Counted from the first letter of the stretch, positions 44,704-54,679 are shown. The stretch is 64,000 nucleotides of DNA from Microbacterium sp. 10M-3C3 (GCF_003931875.1 NZ_CP034245.1:1550001-1614000); one strand, 5' to 3'. Translations and numbers: made by a program. Notes: generated by a model from the sequence alone, not told the origin.

Positions 44704-46692
44704 GTGCGCGCTGCGGATATCGAGCAGCTCATCGGCGTCGGCCGGCCGGCGGTCGCACGGGACGGCGCGTTCGCCGTCTTCGCGACCTCACGCCCCGACA
44801 TCGCGGCCAACCGCAACGTCGGACAGCTGTGGCGCGCCGATCTGGTCTCCGGCGCGGTGCGCCGGCTCACCGCCGGTGTCGCGGATGCGGCGCCGCAGCT
44901 GCATCCGGATGACGCGCGCGTCGCGTTCCTGCGGGCCGACGGCAAGGGGCGGCGGCAGGTGTTCGTCCTGCCCCTCGACGGCGGGGAGGCGGTGCAGGTG
45001 ACGGACGCGCCGCTCGGCGTGGAGGCGTTCGCGTGGTCGCCCGACGGTGCGAGGCTCGCGTTCACCGCGCGCGTCCCGGAGCCCGGCCGGTACGGCTCGG
45101 TCGACGGACTCGAGGCCGCGGCGGAGTCGCCGCGCCGGGTCGACGGGGTCCGCTGGCACGCGAACGGCCTCGGTTACATCGCCGACCGCCCCGCGCAGGT
45201 GTTCGTCGTCGACGCTCCCGACGTGTTCGCCGAGCCGTCGTACGAGCCCGCGCCGCGCGTGCGCGCGGAGGGGGAGGAGGCGCCGTCGCGGCGCGTCGTG
45301 CCCGCCGAGGCGCTCGCCCTGACCGAGGGCACGACGAGCTGGAGCGGCGTCGTGTGGTCGGCCGACGGACGCGACGTGCTCTCGGTGCCCGACGACATCG
45401 AGTCCGCACGCCGCGATCTGCGCAACCGGCTGGTCGCGATCGCCACAGACGGATCGGGCACGCGCGAGGTGCTCGGGATCGACGCCGATCTGTCGCTGTC
45501 GGATGTCGCCGTCGCCGACGACGGCACAGTGTTCGTGCTGGCGAACGACGTCGGTGCATCAGGCGTCGACTTCGTCGCACCCGGGGTGGCGCTGTACGTG
45601 GTGGAGGACGGTGGACCGCGCGTGCTGACCGACCCCGAGACGGTCGATCTCGGCGAGGTCGGCAGCGCGATCACCTTCGACGGCGCCGACGCACTCGTGC
45701 AGGATCGCACCCGGGGGCGCGTCCGGCTGCTGCGCGTGTCGCGCGAGGACGCTGCATCCGAGGTGCTCGGCGGCGACGTCGAGGTCACGGGTGTCGGCAC
45801 GGGAGGCGGCCGCGTCGTCGTCGCCGTCTCCACGACTGACGCGTTCGGCGAGCTCGGTGTGGTCGAGGGTGGCGCGCTGCGCCTCCTGACGGACTTCGGG
45901 GCCGCGATCCGCTCCGCCGGTGTCTCCCAGCCGCGCGAGATCGTCGTCGACGGCCGCGACGGCTATGCCGTGCACGGCTGGATCGCGACCCCGGAGGGCG
46001 ACGGTCCGTTCCCGGTGATCCTCCAGATCCACGGCGGCCCGTATGCCTCGTACGGCATCCACGTGTTCGACGAGACGCAGGTGCTCGTCGACGCGGGGTA
46101 CGCGGTCGTCTACGGCAACCCCCGCGGCAGTGCGGGATACGGCCGGGCGCACGGACGCGCCATCCGCGGGGCGATGGGCACCGTCGACTCGGAGGACGTC
46201 CTGTCGCTCCTGGACGGCGCGATCGCGGCGGACCCGCGGCTCGACGGCGGCCGCGTCGGCGTCATGGGCGGGTCGTACGGCGGCTACCTCACGGCATGGA
46301 TCATCGCGCACGACCACCGCTTCGCCGGCGCCATCGTCGAACGCGGCTTCCTCGACCCCGTGTCGTTCCAGGGCACGAGCGACATCGGCTCCTTCTTCGG
46401 CGATGAGTACGTCGGCACCGATCCGGAGCGCATCCGCGCGCAGAGCCCCATGGCGGTCGTGGGTCGGGTGCGCACACCCACGTTCGTGATCCACTCCGAA
46501 CTCGACTTCCGGTGCCCGCTGGAGCAGGCGACGCGCTACTACTCCGCGCTGAAGCGTCAGGGCACCGAGGCGGAGATGCTGATCTTCCCCGGTGAGAACC
46601 ACGAGCTCACGCGCGGGGGCCAGCCGCGGCACCGCGTCGAGCGGTTCGACGCGGTGCTGGACTGGTGGCGCCGGAGGCTTCCGACCGGCTGA
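44704..46692 (+). CDS. S9-family prolyl oligopeptidase
   Basis: A 662-residue serine peptidase. Residues 1-400 form an Asp/Gly-rich beta-propeller with WD40/TolB-like blades (WSPDGARLAFTAR, WSADGRDVLSVPDD). The C-terminal alpha/beta-hydrolase domain has the nucleophile motif GGSYGGYLT, an acid in HSELDFRCP and the histidine in GENHELTRGG. No signal peptide is visible. It is probably co-transcribed with the SDR gene 3 nt upstream. Confidence 0.92.
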   Translation: MRAADIEQLIGVGRPAVARDGAFAVFATSRPDIAANRNVGQLWRADLVSGAVRRLTAGVADAAPQLHPDDARVAFLRADGKGRRQVFVLPLDGGEAVQVTDAPLGVEAFAWSPDGARLAFTARVPEPGRYGSVDGLEAAAESPRRVDGVRWHANGLGYIADRPAQVFVVDAPDVFAEPSYEPAPRVRAEGEEAPSRRVVPAEALALTEGTTSWSGVVWSADGRDVLSVPDDIESARRDLRNRLVAIATDGSGTREVLGIDADLSLSDVAVADDGTVFVLANDVGASGVDFVAPGVALYVVEDGGPRVLTDPETVDLGEVGSAITFDGADALVQDRTRGRVRLLRVSREDAASEVLGGDVEVTGVGTGGGRVVVAVSTTDAFGELGVVEGGALRLLTDFGAAIRSAGVSQPREIVVDGRDGYAVHGWIATPEGDGPFPVILQIHGGPYASYGIHVFDETQVLVDAGYAVVYGNPRGSAGYGRAHGRAIRGAMGTVDSEDVLSLLDGAIAADPRLDGGRVGVMGGSYGGYLTAWIIAHDHRFAGAIVERGFLDPVSFQGTSDIGSFFGDEYVGTDPERIRAQSPMAVVGRVRTPTFVIHSELDFRCPLEQATRYYSALKRQGTEAEMLIFPGENHELTRGGQPRHRVERFDAVLDWWRRRLPTG

Positions 46693-46694
46693 GG

Positions 46695-47246
46695 TCAGAG
46701 ACCGCGCGCGAGGGTGGCGGCGCGGACGAGCTGGAAGACACCCAGCACGAGCAGCGAGACGCCGACGAAGATCCAGAGCACGGCGACGTACAGCGGCGAG
46801 AAGAGCAGCACGATACCGGCCAGGATGCTGACGATCGCGAAGAAGATCGTCCATCCGCGCGTCCCGGCCGCCCCGAGGGTTGTCAGCGCGACCACGCCTT
46901 CGACGATCCAGACAATGCCGAGGAAGACGCCGATGAAGACGGCGAAGCTCACGGTCGCAGCGGCGATGTTCGACAGCGCGACGATGCCCGCGATGACGAA
47001 CAGGACGCCGAGCACGATGTGGCCGACGCGCGACCACGTGCCCTGCGCGCGCGAGAACAGGCCCATCGCCGCATAGACGAGGCCGGCGACGATCGCGTAG
47101 ACCGCGATGATGCCGACCGCGACCTGAGCGGTGCGGCCGGGCCAGATGAGGATGAGCAGCCCCACGACCACAGAGACGATGCCGCTGACGAGGAGTGCGG
47201 TGCGCAGGGCCCGGAGAGCGGTGCGGGCGGAGGAGTCGGTCGACAT
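46695..47246 (-). CDS. HdeD/DUF308 family membrane protein
   Basis: A 183-residue protein with six hydrophobic helices in three similar pairs (for example VSGIVSVVVGLLILIWPG and LVYAAMGLFSRAQG), matching HdeD/DUF308. In E. coli HdeD is linked to acid resistance; function here is unknown. ATG 47246 follows AGAAAGG. It is convergent with the S9 peptidase gene, with two bases between the stops. Confidence 0.87.
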   Translation of the reverse strand: MSTDSSARTALRALRTALLVSGIVSVVVGLLILIWPGRTAQVAVGIIAVYAIVAGLVYAAMGLFSRAQGTWSRVGHIVLGVLFVIAGIVALSNIAAATVSFAVFIGVFLGIVWIVEGVVALTTLGAAGTRGWTIFFAIVSILAGIVLLFSPLYVAVLWIFVGVSLLVLGVFQLVRAATLARGL

Positions 47247-47329
47247 GTGGCGCCTTTCTGAGAGAAAGCTGTGAGCCGTCGACGCCAGCATAGAGGACGC
47301 CGGGGGAGTATCGGGGCCGGGCGCGCTCG

Positions 47330-48247
47330 TCAGGCCAGGAGGGTCGCTGCGAGGAAGAGGACGGGTACGCACCCGACGGTCGTGACGAAGATCGTGTCGC
47401 GCGCGGTGATCTCACCGACACCGTAGCGCTGGGCGAACAGGAACACGTTCTGGGCCGTGGGCAGCGCGGCGAGGACGACGACGATGCGCACCTGCTCGGG
47501 AGGTAGGGAGAATGCCAGCGCCCACAACCATGCCGCGAGCGGCATGACGAGGAGCTTCAGGGTCGACGCGACGAGGACGTCGGCGCGGCGGCCGACGGTG
47601 GACAGGACGCGCTGCCCGTGGAGCGACATGCCGTAGGAGATCAGGAGGACCGGGACGCCCGCGCCCGCGATCAGCTGCACGGGGTCGAGCACGAGGGGCG
47701 GCAGGTCGACACCGGCGACGGCGACGAGGACGCCCGCGCCCGCGCCCCACAGCATCGGGTTGCGGAAGGTCTGGCGGAGGATGCGCCGAACCGAGCGTGC
47801 GCCGGAGGTCGCGGCATCCAGCAGCGCCAGAGCGATCGGCATGAAGACGAGCAGCTGCACCAGCACGACCGGCGCCGAGTAGGCCGCGTCGCCGAGGATG
47901 TACAGCGACAGCGGGATGCCGATGTTGTTCGCGTTCACGTAGCCGCCCGCCGTGGCGCCGACGACGGTCTCGCCGAGGCCGCGCCGGAGGAAGAGCACGG
48001 CGATGACGGTGAAGACGGCGAACATCGACAGGGCGGCGAGAGCCGAGACGGGCAGAAGCGCGGAGAAGAGCGTGCGCAGGTCGGCCTGAGCGAGGATCGA
48101 GAACAGCAGGAAGGGCGACAGCACGAAGAACGTCAGTCGACTCAGGACGATGCGCGCTCCGTCGCCGAGCAGGTTCGTCCGGGCGATGACGTACCCGACG
48201 GCGACGGCCAGTCCGACGACCGCGAAACCGGTGAGGATCTCGATCAT
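47330..48247 (-). CDS. AEC-family transporter (auxin efflux carrier-like)
   Basis: A 305-residue membrane protein with about ten helices. The conserved GGYVNANNIGIPLSLYIL, GAGVPVLLISYGMSL and ALPTAQNVFLFAQRY are AEC signatures. Bacterial members export or import organic acids such as malate. The start ATG at 48247 lies in a short AT-poor leader with no clear Shine-Dalgarno. Confidence 0.88.
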   Translation of the reverse strand: MIEILTGFAVVGLAVAVGYVIARTNLLGDGARIVLSRLTFFVLSPFLLFSILAQADLRTLFSALLPVSALAALSMFAVFTVIAVLFLRRGLGETVVGATAGGYVNANNIGIPLSLYILGDAAYSAPVVLVQLLVFMPIALALLDAATSGARSVRRILRQTFRNPMLWGAGAGVLVAVAGVDLPPLVLDPVQLIAGAGVPVLLISYGMSLHGQRVLSTVGRRADVLVASTLKLLVMPLAAWLWALAFSLPPEQVRIVVVLAALPTAQNVFLFAQRYGVGEITARDTIFVTTVGCVPVLFLAATLLA

Positions 48248-48343
48248 CGCGTGCCGGCCCCGTGCCGGACGCGTCGCGATCGCTCCGTGGGCATAGCTCC
48301 GACCCTACGGCGTCCTGCGCGGGCGCTCCGACCGACGCCGCCG

Positions 48344-48778
48344 TCAGGGCTTGTTCTTGCCGGAACCCTTGTCGTCGTTCGGCGGCTTGGGCTTGTCCTT
48401 GTCTCCACCCGGTCCGCTGTTGTCCGGCTCGGAGTCCTCGGACCCCGAGTCCTCGGCGTCGTCGTCCGCCTGGGTCGGCGCGGGCGCGGGGCTCGGCGAA
48501 GCCTGCGCGGCGAGGTCCGCGCGGATGGTCGCGATGGTCGCCAGGATCGCGTCGGCCTGCCCGGCGCTGAGGCTGCCCGCCTCGCGGTCCGCCTCCACCC
48601 GGGCCTCGAGGGCATCGAGAGACGCGGATGCGGCGGTCGCGTCGCCTGCGGCGACCTGGTCGGCCGCGCTCACGACGAGGGACGACAGCCCGTCGTTCGC
48701 GGGCTGCGCGGCGCAGCTCCCGAGGACGAGCGTGCCGGCGAGGACCGTCGCGGCGACGAGCCGGCGTACCCGAGTCAT
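48344..48778 (-). CDS. small acidic lipoprotein
   Basis: A 144-residue protein with a signal peptide and lipobox LGSC (lipidated C22). A helical segment follows (residues 30-95, probably coiled: ADQVAAGDATAASASLDALEARVEADRE), then a disordered Asp/Ser/Pro/Lys tail ending GSGKNKP. No family is recognised. The start overlaps the stop of the kinase gene by ATGA, so both are made from one message and the lipoprotein may be a partner or sensor of the kinase. Confidence 0.8.
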   Translation of the reverse strand: MTRVRRLVAATVLAGTLVLGSCAAQPANDGLSSLVVSAADQVAAGDATAASASLDALEARVEADREAGSLSAGQADAILATIATIRADLAAQASPSPAPAPTQADDDAEDSGSEDSEPDNSGPGGDKDKPKPPNDDKGSGKNKP

Positions 48779-49929
48779 TCCTGCACCTCCTCGAGGAGCT
48801 GGCGGAAGTGGTCGTCGAAGGGTGCGGGCAGCGCCGGCAGAGTCGGCGCCGGGTCCGGCGACGAGGCCGCCAGCGTCGGCGCGACCAGGGCCGTCGCGAT
48901 GCCGCCGAGGACGACGACGGCCGCGACGATGAGCGCGATGGGCACCCAGCGCGGAAGGCGTCGGGCGGCCGGGGGAGCGGCGGGTCCGGCAGAGGGGAGG
49001 ACCTTCGTCTGCGCCGTCGGCGCCGCATCCGCGGGCGGCAGCACGCGCGTGCGGTCGGTCGCATCGGCGAGGGGAGAAGGGGAGGGGGAGCGCAGCCGGT
49101 CGGCCGCGCGCACGACGGCGTGCGCATCCGGGCGGTGTGCAGGCTCGAGAGCGGTCATGGCCGAAAGGAGGCCGCGCCAGTCGGCCGGCACCTCATCGGG
49201 GATGCGCGGCGGTGCGACCAGGCGTGCAGCGAGCGCCTCGTGCGGCGTCGCCTGCGGGTAGGCGCGCCGCCCGGTGAGCGCTTCGAGCAGGACGAGACCG
49301 AGCGCATAGACGTCGGTCGGCGTGCCGGCGCGTTCGCCGCGCGCCTGCTCGGGGCTGAGGTACGCGGCGGTGCCGACGAGCGTTCCGGTGACCGTGACCT
49401 TCGCGGAGTCGACGAGCGACGCGATGCCGAAGTCGGCGAGGGTCGCACGCGGCGGCGCGGTCGGGATCGCCGAGGGACGGAGTAGGACGTTCGACGGCTT
49501 GATGTCGCGGTGGACGATTCCGCGGTCGTGGATGACGTGCAGCGCCTCGCCCAGCTCGCCGGCGAGCACCGCGGTGTCGCCCGGGCTCAGGGGACCGCGC
49601 GCGATCCGCGCGGCGAGCGTCGGTCCGTCGATGAGCTCCATCACGAGGTACGCCGGCGTGCTCTCCAGATGCGCGTCGAACAGCGTCACAAGCGACGGGT
49701 GCGTGAGCGACGCGAGCAGACGCGTCTCGGAGGCGACACGGGCGGCGTCGGTCGTGTCGGCGGCCGCGGCGGCGAACACCTTGACGGCGACATCGCGGTC
49801 GAGATGCAGATCGCGGGCGCGGAACACCGTCGCATAGCCGCCACGGCCGAGCACGCCGTCCAGGCGGTAGCGCTCGTCGAGCACGGCGCCGACCGCAGGC
49901 GTCGCCGAGGAATCCGTCACGTCGGTCAC
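48775..49929 (-). CDS. membrane Ser/Thr protein kinase (PknB-like, no PASTA)
   Basis: A 384-residue Hanks-type kinase: glycine loop LGRGGYATVF, lysine in VAVKVF, catalytic HRDIKPSNVLL, DFGIAS and GTAAYLSPEQ. A juxtamembrane region with TRVLPP and TKVLPS sites is followed by one membrane helix (ALIVAAVVVLGGIATALVAP) and a short external tail of about 45 residues without PASTA repeats. GTG 49929 is preferred over GTG 49920 because TATCGT lies exactly 6 nt upstream, the leaderless layout. It is co-translated with the lipoprotein. Confidence 0.9.
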   Translation of the reverse strand: MTDVTDSSATPAVGAVLDERYRLDGVLGRGGYATVFRARDLHLDRDVAVKVFAAAAADTTDAARVASETRLLASLTHPSLVTLFDAHLESTPAYLVMELIDGPTLAARIARGPLSPGDTAVLAGELGEALHVIHDRGIVHRDIKPSNVLLRPSAIPTAPPRATLADFGIASLVDSAKVTVTGTLVGTAAYLSPEQARGERAGTPTDVYALGLVLLEALTGRRAYPQATPHEALAARLVAPPRIPDEVPADWRGLLSAMTALEPAHRPDAHAVVRAADRLRSPSPSPLADATDRTRVLPPADAAPTAQTKVLPSAGPAAPPAARRLPRWVPIALIVAAVVVLGGIATALVAPTLAASSPDPAPTLPALPAPFDDHFRQLLEEVQE

Positions 49930-50024
49930 CGTTCGACGATACGACGACGGCGGCGTCGCAGCCTCCACGGAGCCGGGTGTTGACGTGGCCGCCCACCGCG
50001 GCGTAGTGCGGTGTTCCGACCCGG

Positions 50025-50204
50025 TCAATGCACGTTTCGGTGCGTCACGGGCGGTAGTCCTCGGAGCACCTGCGGCGCGGTGTCGTCGGGCGCGCCGAGC
50101 GGCGTCGCACCGCCGGAGCCGATCGACGTCAGCGCGCGTGCGAGCGCTGCGAGCGCCGTGGTGATGACACCGCGCCGCCGCGCGTGGGGCTGATCGTTCC
50201 TCAT
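50025..50204 (-). CDS. small hypothetical protein
   Basis: A possible 59-residue ORF starting MRNDQPHARRRG, with a weakly hydrophobic centre (VITTALAALARALTSIGS). GAGGAGC precedes the ATG at 50204 by 5 nt, the only positive evidence. No family is recognised and the C-terminus is unremarkable. It may be spurious. Confidence 0.35.
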   Translation of the reverse strand: MRNDQPHARRRGVITTALAALARALTSIGSGGATPLGAPDDTAPQVLRGLPPVTHRNVH

Positions 50205-50508
50205 CGGCGCTCCTCGTCGGTGCAGCGAGCGTATGCGACGGGACGACGTCCCAGGAGGACGCTGACCGCACCACGATTTACCGATAATGCACATTATGTC
50301 AGTAAGTCGCTGGTCAGGCGATACCTCCCGCTCCCCTGACGACTCCCGGTCGGCATCGATCTGGATCGCTCGCGAAGAGTTAAGGACTCCGTGTCTTGAC
50401 CTGTGCTGTGCGGGTGTGGTTCCCTTCACGCAGGTGGGGGCACCCGAACGGAGATCTCGTCGAGATTGCCGGCTCACGCGTTCGCGGGTCTCGGCGTAGG
50501 GAATTGAG
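50205..50508 (+). other. non-coding region upstream of RHS gene
   Basis: A 304-bp stretch without a convincing gene. It marks the change from GC-rich backbone to AT-richer accessory DNA. It holds the ATAATG palindrome at 50284-50297. A possible -35 TTGACC at about 50396 has no convincing -10 at the usual distance. AGGGA at 50498 is a weak ribosome site for the TTG start of the RHS gene. Confidence 0.5.
50284..50297. promoter_or_regulatory. AT-rich palindrome ATAATG-CA-CATTAT
   Basis: Two perfect 6-bp arms around a 2-bp centre. Such an AT-rich dyad is rare in this GC-rich context and looks like an operator. It is about 80 bp upstream of the small minus-strand ORF and 212 bp upstream of the RHS start. 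The cognate regulator is unknown. Confidence 0.5.
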
Positions 50509-53500
50509 TTGCTTCGTTCGAGGGTGTCCGTTGGTGTGCTCGCAATCGTTTCCGTGATCGTTTCTCTGGCGGTGTCGCCAACTACTGCGGCGGTCGCTTC
50601 CGAACCGTCGGCGGAGCCGCTGAAGTCTGTGTGGTCCCCGCCGGATGACGCTGCGGGACTGTCGGTGCCGGAGGACCGGCAGATTCCCGAGGACTCGTGG
50701 GCTCCGTTGCCGGAAGACCGGTTCTCGGCGGGCGGGTCTCAGATGCGGGCGCCCGCGGGCACCGTGGCCAGCGTGCCTGGACTGGGTGAGCAGCCGTGGT
50801 TCTCGTTCCAGGACTTCCCCGTCTCGCCGGACACGACGGTCCGGGTGAACACGGCGAACGGGAACCTTGTGGTGAAAGCGTCCGATTCTGCGATCGCGGT
50901 GCCCGGTTCGGGCTGCGGCAGGACCGGTACTACAACGGGCTCTCCACTCTGAACGGGAGTCTGGGCGGGGGCTGGCAGAGCAACAACGGCGCGAACGACA
51001 TCGGGGTCGTTGCCGTCGCGGGCAGCTACGTGGATTACTTTGCCGTCAACGGCGCGAAGTTCCGATTCACCTGGAACGGGTCAGCGTACGTCGGCCCGGC
51101 GGGGTCGAACTTGACGATTACCAGGGACACCGCGTCTTCGACTGCCCGGTACGTGGTGGAGTCGAACAAGACCGGGGAGAAGTGGAAGTTCTCTACGAGC
51201 GGTTGGTTGACCTCGACTGTGGATCGCAATGGGGTCGGTGAGACATACAGCTACGGCTCGGGTGCGACCGCGGGGAAGATCACCAGCGTGGTGGCAGCCA
51301 ACGGCCGCGGCTACACGTTCACGTACACCAGCGGCAACCTCACCTCCGTGACCGATTCCGCTGGCCGCGCTCAGACATACGAGTACGACACCGCTAACCG
51401 GCTCACCGAGGTCACCACTGCGGATGACAAGGTGTCGACGTACACCTACGACTCCACCGGCCGCCTCGAATCGCTCACCGTGCCCAGCGCAGCAGCAGCG
51501 ACCACCACCGTGTGGTTCACGTACGACTCCTCACACCGGGTCACGCTGATCGAGCAGCAACCGGAGATCGAGACCAGCTTCGCCTACACCTCGGGGCAGA
51601 CGGTGGTGACGGACTCCAACGATCACCCCGCCACCTACACGATCGATTCCCAGGGGCGGGTGACCGCCGCGAAGGACGCACTGAACCGCACTCAGTCGCA
51701 GACCTGGACGGCGAACAGCGATATCGCCACGTCCACCGACGCATTCGCGACCGGCAACATCACCACCTACACGTACGACGGCAACAACAACCAGACCGGC
51801 GCGCAGCTGCCCACCGGCGCCGCCGCATCCGCCGTGTACGCGGTAGGCGCGAACTGTTCCGCACCGAACACGGGCACGGCGTACCAGCCGAAGTGCTCGA
51901 CCGATGACGCGGGGAACAAGAAGCAGTATCAGTACGACCCGGCTGGCAACCTGACCAAGCAGACCGACACCACCACGAGCACGGCGGTGACCGAGTTCGA
52001 GCGCACCTATGACAACAACGGCACTGTCGAGTGCGGCGGGTTCGCAGGACAGGTCTGCACGACGAAAGACGGCAACGGCAACGTCACCTCGTACACCTAC
52101 AACACCGCCGGTGACCTCACCACGGTGACCCCGCCCTCCCCTCTGGGAGCGACCACCTACACGTACGATTCGCTCGGCCGCGTCACCTCCGTCACCGACG
52201 GGAAGGGCGATACCACCAGCTACGACTACGACGTGCGCGACCGCATCATCCTCACCACGTTCGATAACGGCGACACCCTCACAAGCGAGTACTACGACAA
52301 CGGGCTCGAGCATTACCGCACGGACTCCGCCGGCGGTCAACTGCATTTCGACTACGACCACCAAGGGCGCATCACCGCGCAAAACGGCCCCCGCTCCGGA
52401 ATCGATCAGACCTTCAGCTACGACGAGGTCGGCAACATGCTCACCTCGTCGATCGACTCCGGCAATGGGCCGGAAACCACGACCTACACGTACGACGCAG
52501 CCGACCAGCTCACCCTCCTACAGGAGCAGGGACACACCTGCCCGGCCGAGTGCGTCGCGTTCGAGTACGACGCCAACGGCGCTGAAACCAAACGCACCCT
52601 CTCCGGTGGCGCGACCACCGTCACCACCCGCGACAACTCCGGCCGCCCCACCCGCATCACCGCGAAAGACGCGGCAGCGGCCACGGCCGTGGACATCGGC
52701 TACTCCTACACACCCACCGGGGGCACCGGCGACCGCGCCAACATCCAATCCCGCACCGCGTACAAGGAGCAAGGCCTCACCGCCGGGGCGGTCACCGGTT
52801 ACACGTACGACTCCCGCAACCGCCTCACCCTCGCCCAAGAGAAGGCCGGGGTCACGACCACCGCGTCCTGCGCATACTCCTACGACAACAACGGCAACAG
52901 CACCCAGCAAGTCCGCGCCGGTAGCACCGGCGCCACCGCCGGAACCATCAACTACACCAACAACGCGGTCAACCAGATCACCATAGCGACCGGGCAGACC
53001 ACCACGTTCACCTACGACGCGGCCGGCAACCAGACCCGCAACGGCCTGACCGGCACCACCGCGACATTCGGGGACCGCGGCCAGCAAACACAACTCGGCA
53101 GCACCAGCAGCGGCTACTTCGCCGCCGGGAACACCGACCGCCTCTCCCAAGGCACGATCACGTTCAACAACGGCGCCCTCGGGCTAATGCAACGCACCAA
53201 CGGCTCGACCACCTACTCGTTCGCGCGCACACCCGCCGGGCAAGCCGTGGGCTTCCTCAGCAGCTCCAGCCACAACCACTACTACTACGTCCACGACAGC
53301 CTCGGCTTCGTCGTCGGCGTCTTCGACGCCGCCGGCAGCTACCGCGGCGGCTGCACGTACAGCCCTTACGGCGAAGCCCGCACCACCGGCACCAACAGCG
53401 CCGTCACCGCCAACCCCCTCCGCTACATCGGAGAACACCACGACGGCAACGGCATCTACAAACTCGGCGCCCGCTACTACGACACCAGCCTCGGCCGATT

Positions 53501-53786
53501 CACCCAGACCGACCCCAGCGGTCAGGAATCGCACCCTTACGGATACGCCGGCTGCAACCCCATCAACGGGAAGGATCCGTCAGGGCTGATCTCTCAAGCT
53601 TGCGCCGACGACCTGGCCTCGATATACGGCAGCCTGATCTCCGCGGCGCTCAGTCTGGCAGCCCTCGTAGGCTACTCATCCACAGGAATCGGGCTAGTCT
53701 TGGGCGCCCTCTACGCGATCAACTTCATACTGAACACCACCCAGGCCGCCTTCGCGCTGGCGAGCGCGACCCGCTCCTGCGCGTAG
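50509..53786 (+). pseudogene. RHS/YD-repeat secreted protein, frameshifted
   Basis: A secreted RHS protein of about 1,090 residues if repaired. A TTG start opens a signal peptide (VLAIVSVIVSLAVSPTTAAVASE), then a short linker, then about fourteen YD repeats such as YTYDSTGRL and FTYDAAGNQ. The core-end signature YKLGARYYDTSLGRFTQTDPSGQ with DPSGL follows. A 66-residue C-terminal tail with two hydrophobic helices follows DPSGL, the position where toxin domains sit in RHS polymorphic toxins. The two reading frames join at GTGCCCGGTTCGGG (50899-50912), where one missing G explains the shift. It is a sequencing error or an inactivated gene. Confidence 0.8.
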
Positions 53787-53810
53787 GTTCTGCAGATCAG
53801 AAGGAACGCC

Positions 53811-54011
53811 ATGCACGACCGAACCCAGCCAAAGCGTGGGGTGTGGCTTGCCGCGGCAATCACTCTCATGTCGGGTTTCTCGCTAGCCCTGGTCCTACGG
53901 TCAGGGGCGCCCGTGATCGCGGTCGTCGTGGCGAGCGCGGCAGTACTCGTGTCAGTCGTGATCGTTCTAATGGAATGGCTCAGGACTCGACGATCTGACC
54001 GAGACACGTAG
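53811..54011 (+). CDS. small two-helix membrane protein, possible RHS partner
   Basis: A 66-residue protein with two membrane segments (GVWLAAAITLMSGFSLALVL and VIAVVVASAAVLVSVVIVLM) and a basic C-terminus. AAGGA precedes the ATG by 5 nt. It begins 25 nt after the RHS stop in the same direction, the usual position of an immunity gene for an RHS tail that is itself hydrophobic. No family is recognised, and the immunity role is inferred from position only. Confidence 0.6.
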   Translation: MHDRTQPKRGVWLAAAITLMSGFSLALVLRSGAPVIAVVVASAAVLVSVVIVLMEWLRTRRSDRDT

Positions 54012-54015
54012 CCAT

Positions 54016-54342
54016 ATGAACACGCCACGCCAGGGCGGACACGATCCAGACGAAGCCGCGAAGCTGCATCAGCGACTGGATGAACTGGCCGCGGAGGAAC
54101 GACGCATGTTCCAAGAGGACTTGTCGCCGGCGCAGTTCATCGGACATTCAACACACACCCGCGGCGAGGAAATAGAGGACGAACGCAACGAGGTAGTCGC
54201 ACGCCTCGCCAAGCTAGGCGTGCGAACGGATCGGACAACGGCTTCTCCTCGCGGCAAGCACAATTTTGTCTGGGCATGGGCTCTGATCGGAATCGTCGGA
54301 TTCGCGGTGCTAGTCACGACCCTGACGTTTCTCAACCCCTAA
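54016..54342 (+). CDS. hypothetical protein with C-terminal membrane anchor
   Basis: A 108-residue protein: residues 1-75 are hydrophilic and helical (DEAAKLHQRLDELAAEERRMF, then EEIEDERNEVVARLAKLG), and residues 85-105 form a membrane helix (AWALIGIVGFAVLVTTLTFL). It starts 4 nt after the previous stop without a clear ribosome site, so it is probably coupled. No family is recognised. It may belong to the RHS module. Confidence 0.58.
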   Translation: MNTPRQGGHDPDEAAKLHQRLDELAAEERRMFQEDLSPAQFIGHSTHTRGEEIEDERNEVVARLAKLGVRTDRTTASPRGKHNFVWAWALIGIVGFAVLVTTLTFLNP

Positions 54343-54631
54343 CCGGTAGCGGACTCATTAGCGTTCGCACCGCCATATGCCAATGTTCACCGTTATCTCA
54401 TATTTATCCCTGGTCAAGCGGTATTTCTGCGCATAGCGGCCGGCTCGTGAGTCGTTCCCAGATGCGCTATACGAGACCAACTCAAGCGGCGACGTGTGGT
54501 CGCCCGCACGCCTACTAGCGCCATTATGGATTGCAGGTCTATCGCTCATATGGTCGCTAGGACACCACACGTGTACGGCGACGGTGGGCCAAAGGGGGCA
54601 CATAAGCATCGAGAAGTTCAAACGGGCTGTC
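54343..54631. other. AT-richer non-coding segment left of the IS element
   Basis: 289 bp with lower GC than the rest of the window and no ORF I can support. The small ORFs on both strands are low-quality. The segment ends at the left terminal repeat of the IS element and may be the remnant of a disrupted accessory gene. Confidence 0.5.
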
Positions 54632-54654
54632 TGAATCGGCCTGACTTTTGTTCC
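54632..54654 (+). repeat. left terminal inverted repeat of the IS3 element
   Basis: A 23-bp repeat starting TGAATCGGCCTGACTTT. It matches the right end at 22 of 23 positions (T versus C at position 18). Confidence 0.9.
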
Positions 54655-54679
54655 GTTCTTCAAGCAAGGATGGAACTCG

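Noticed and set aside
50287..50499. 70-residue plus-strand ORF upstream of RHS
   Set aside because: Starts inside the AT-rich palindrome, has no ribosome site and ends without any recognisable feature.
50899..50912. Programmed frameshift in the RHS gene
   Set aside because: No slippery heptamer or downstream structure; the site is a short G-run and similar breaks occur in unrelated genes nearby.
54358..54663. 101-residue minus-strand ORF left of the IS
   Set aside because: Crosses the IS terminal repeat, has no domain, no ribosome site and no plausible composition.
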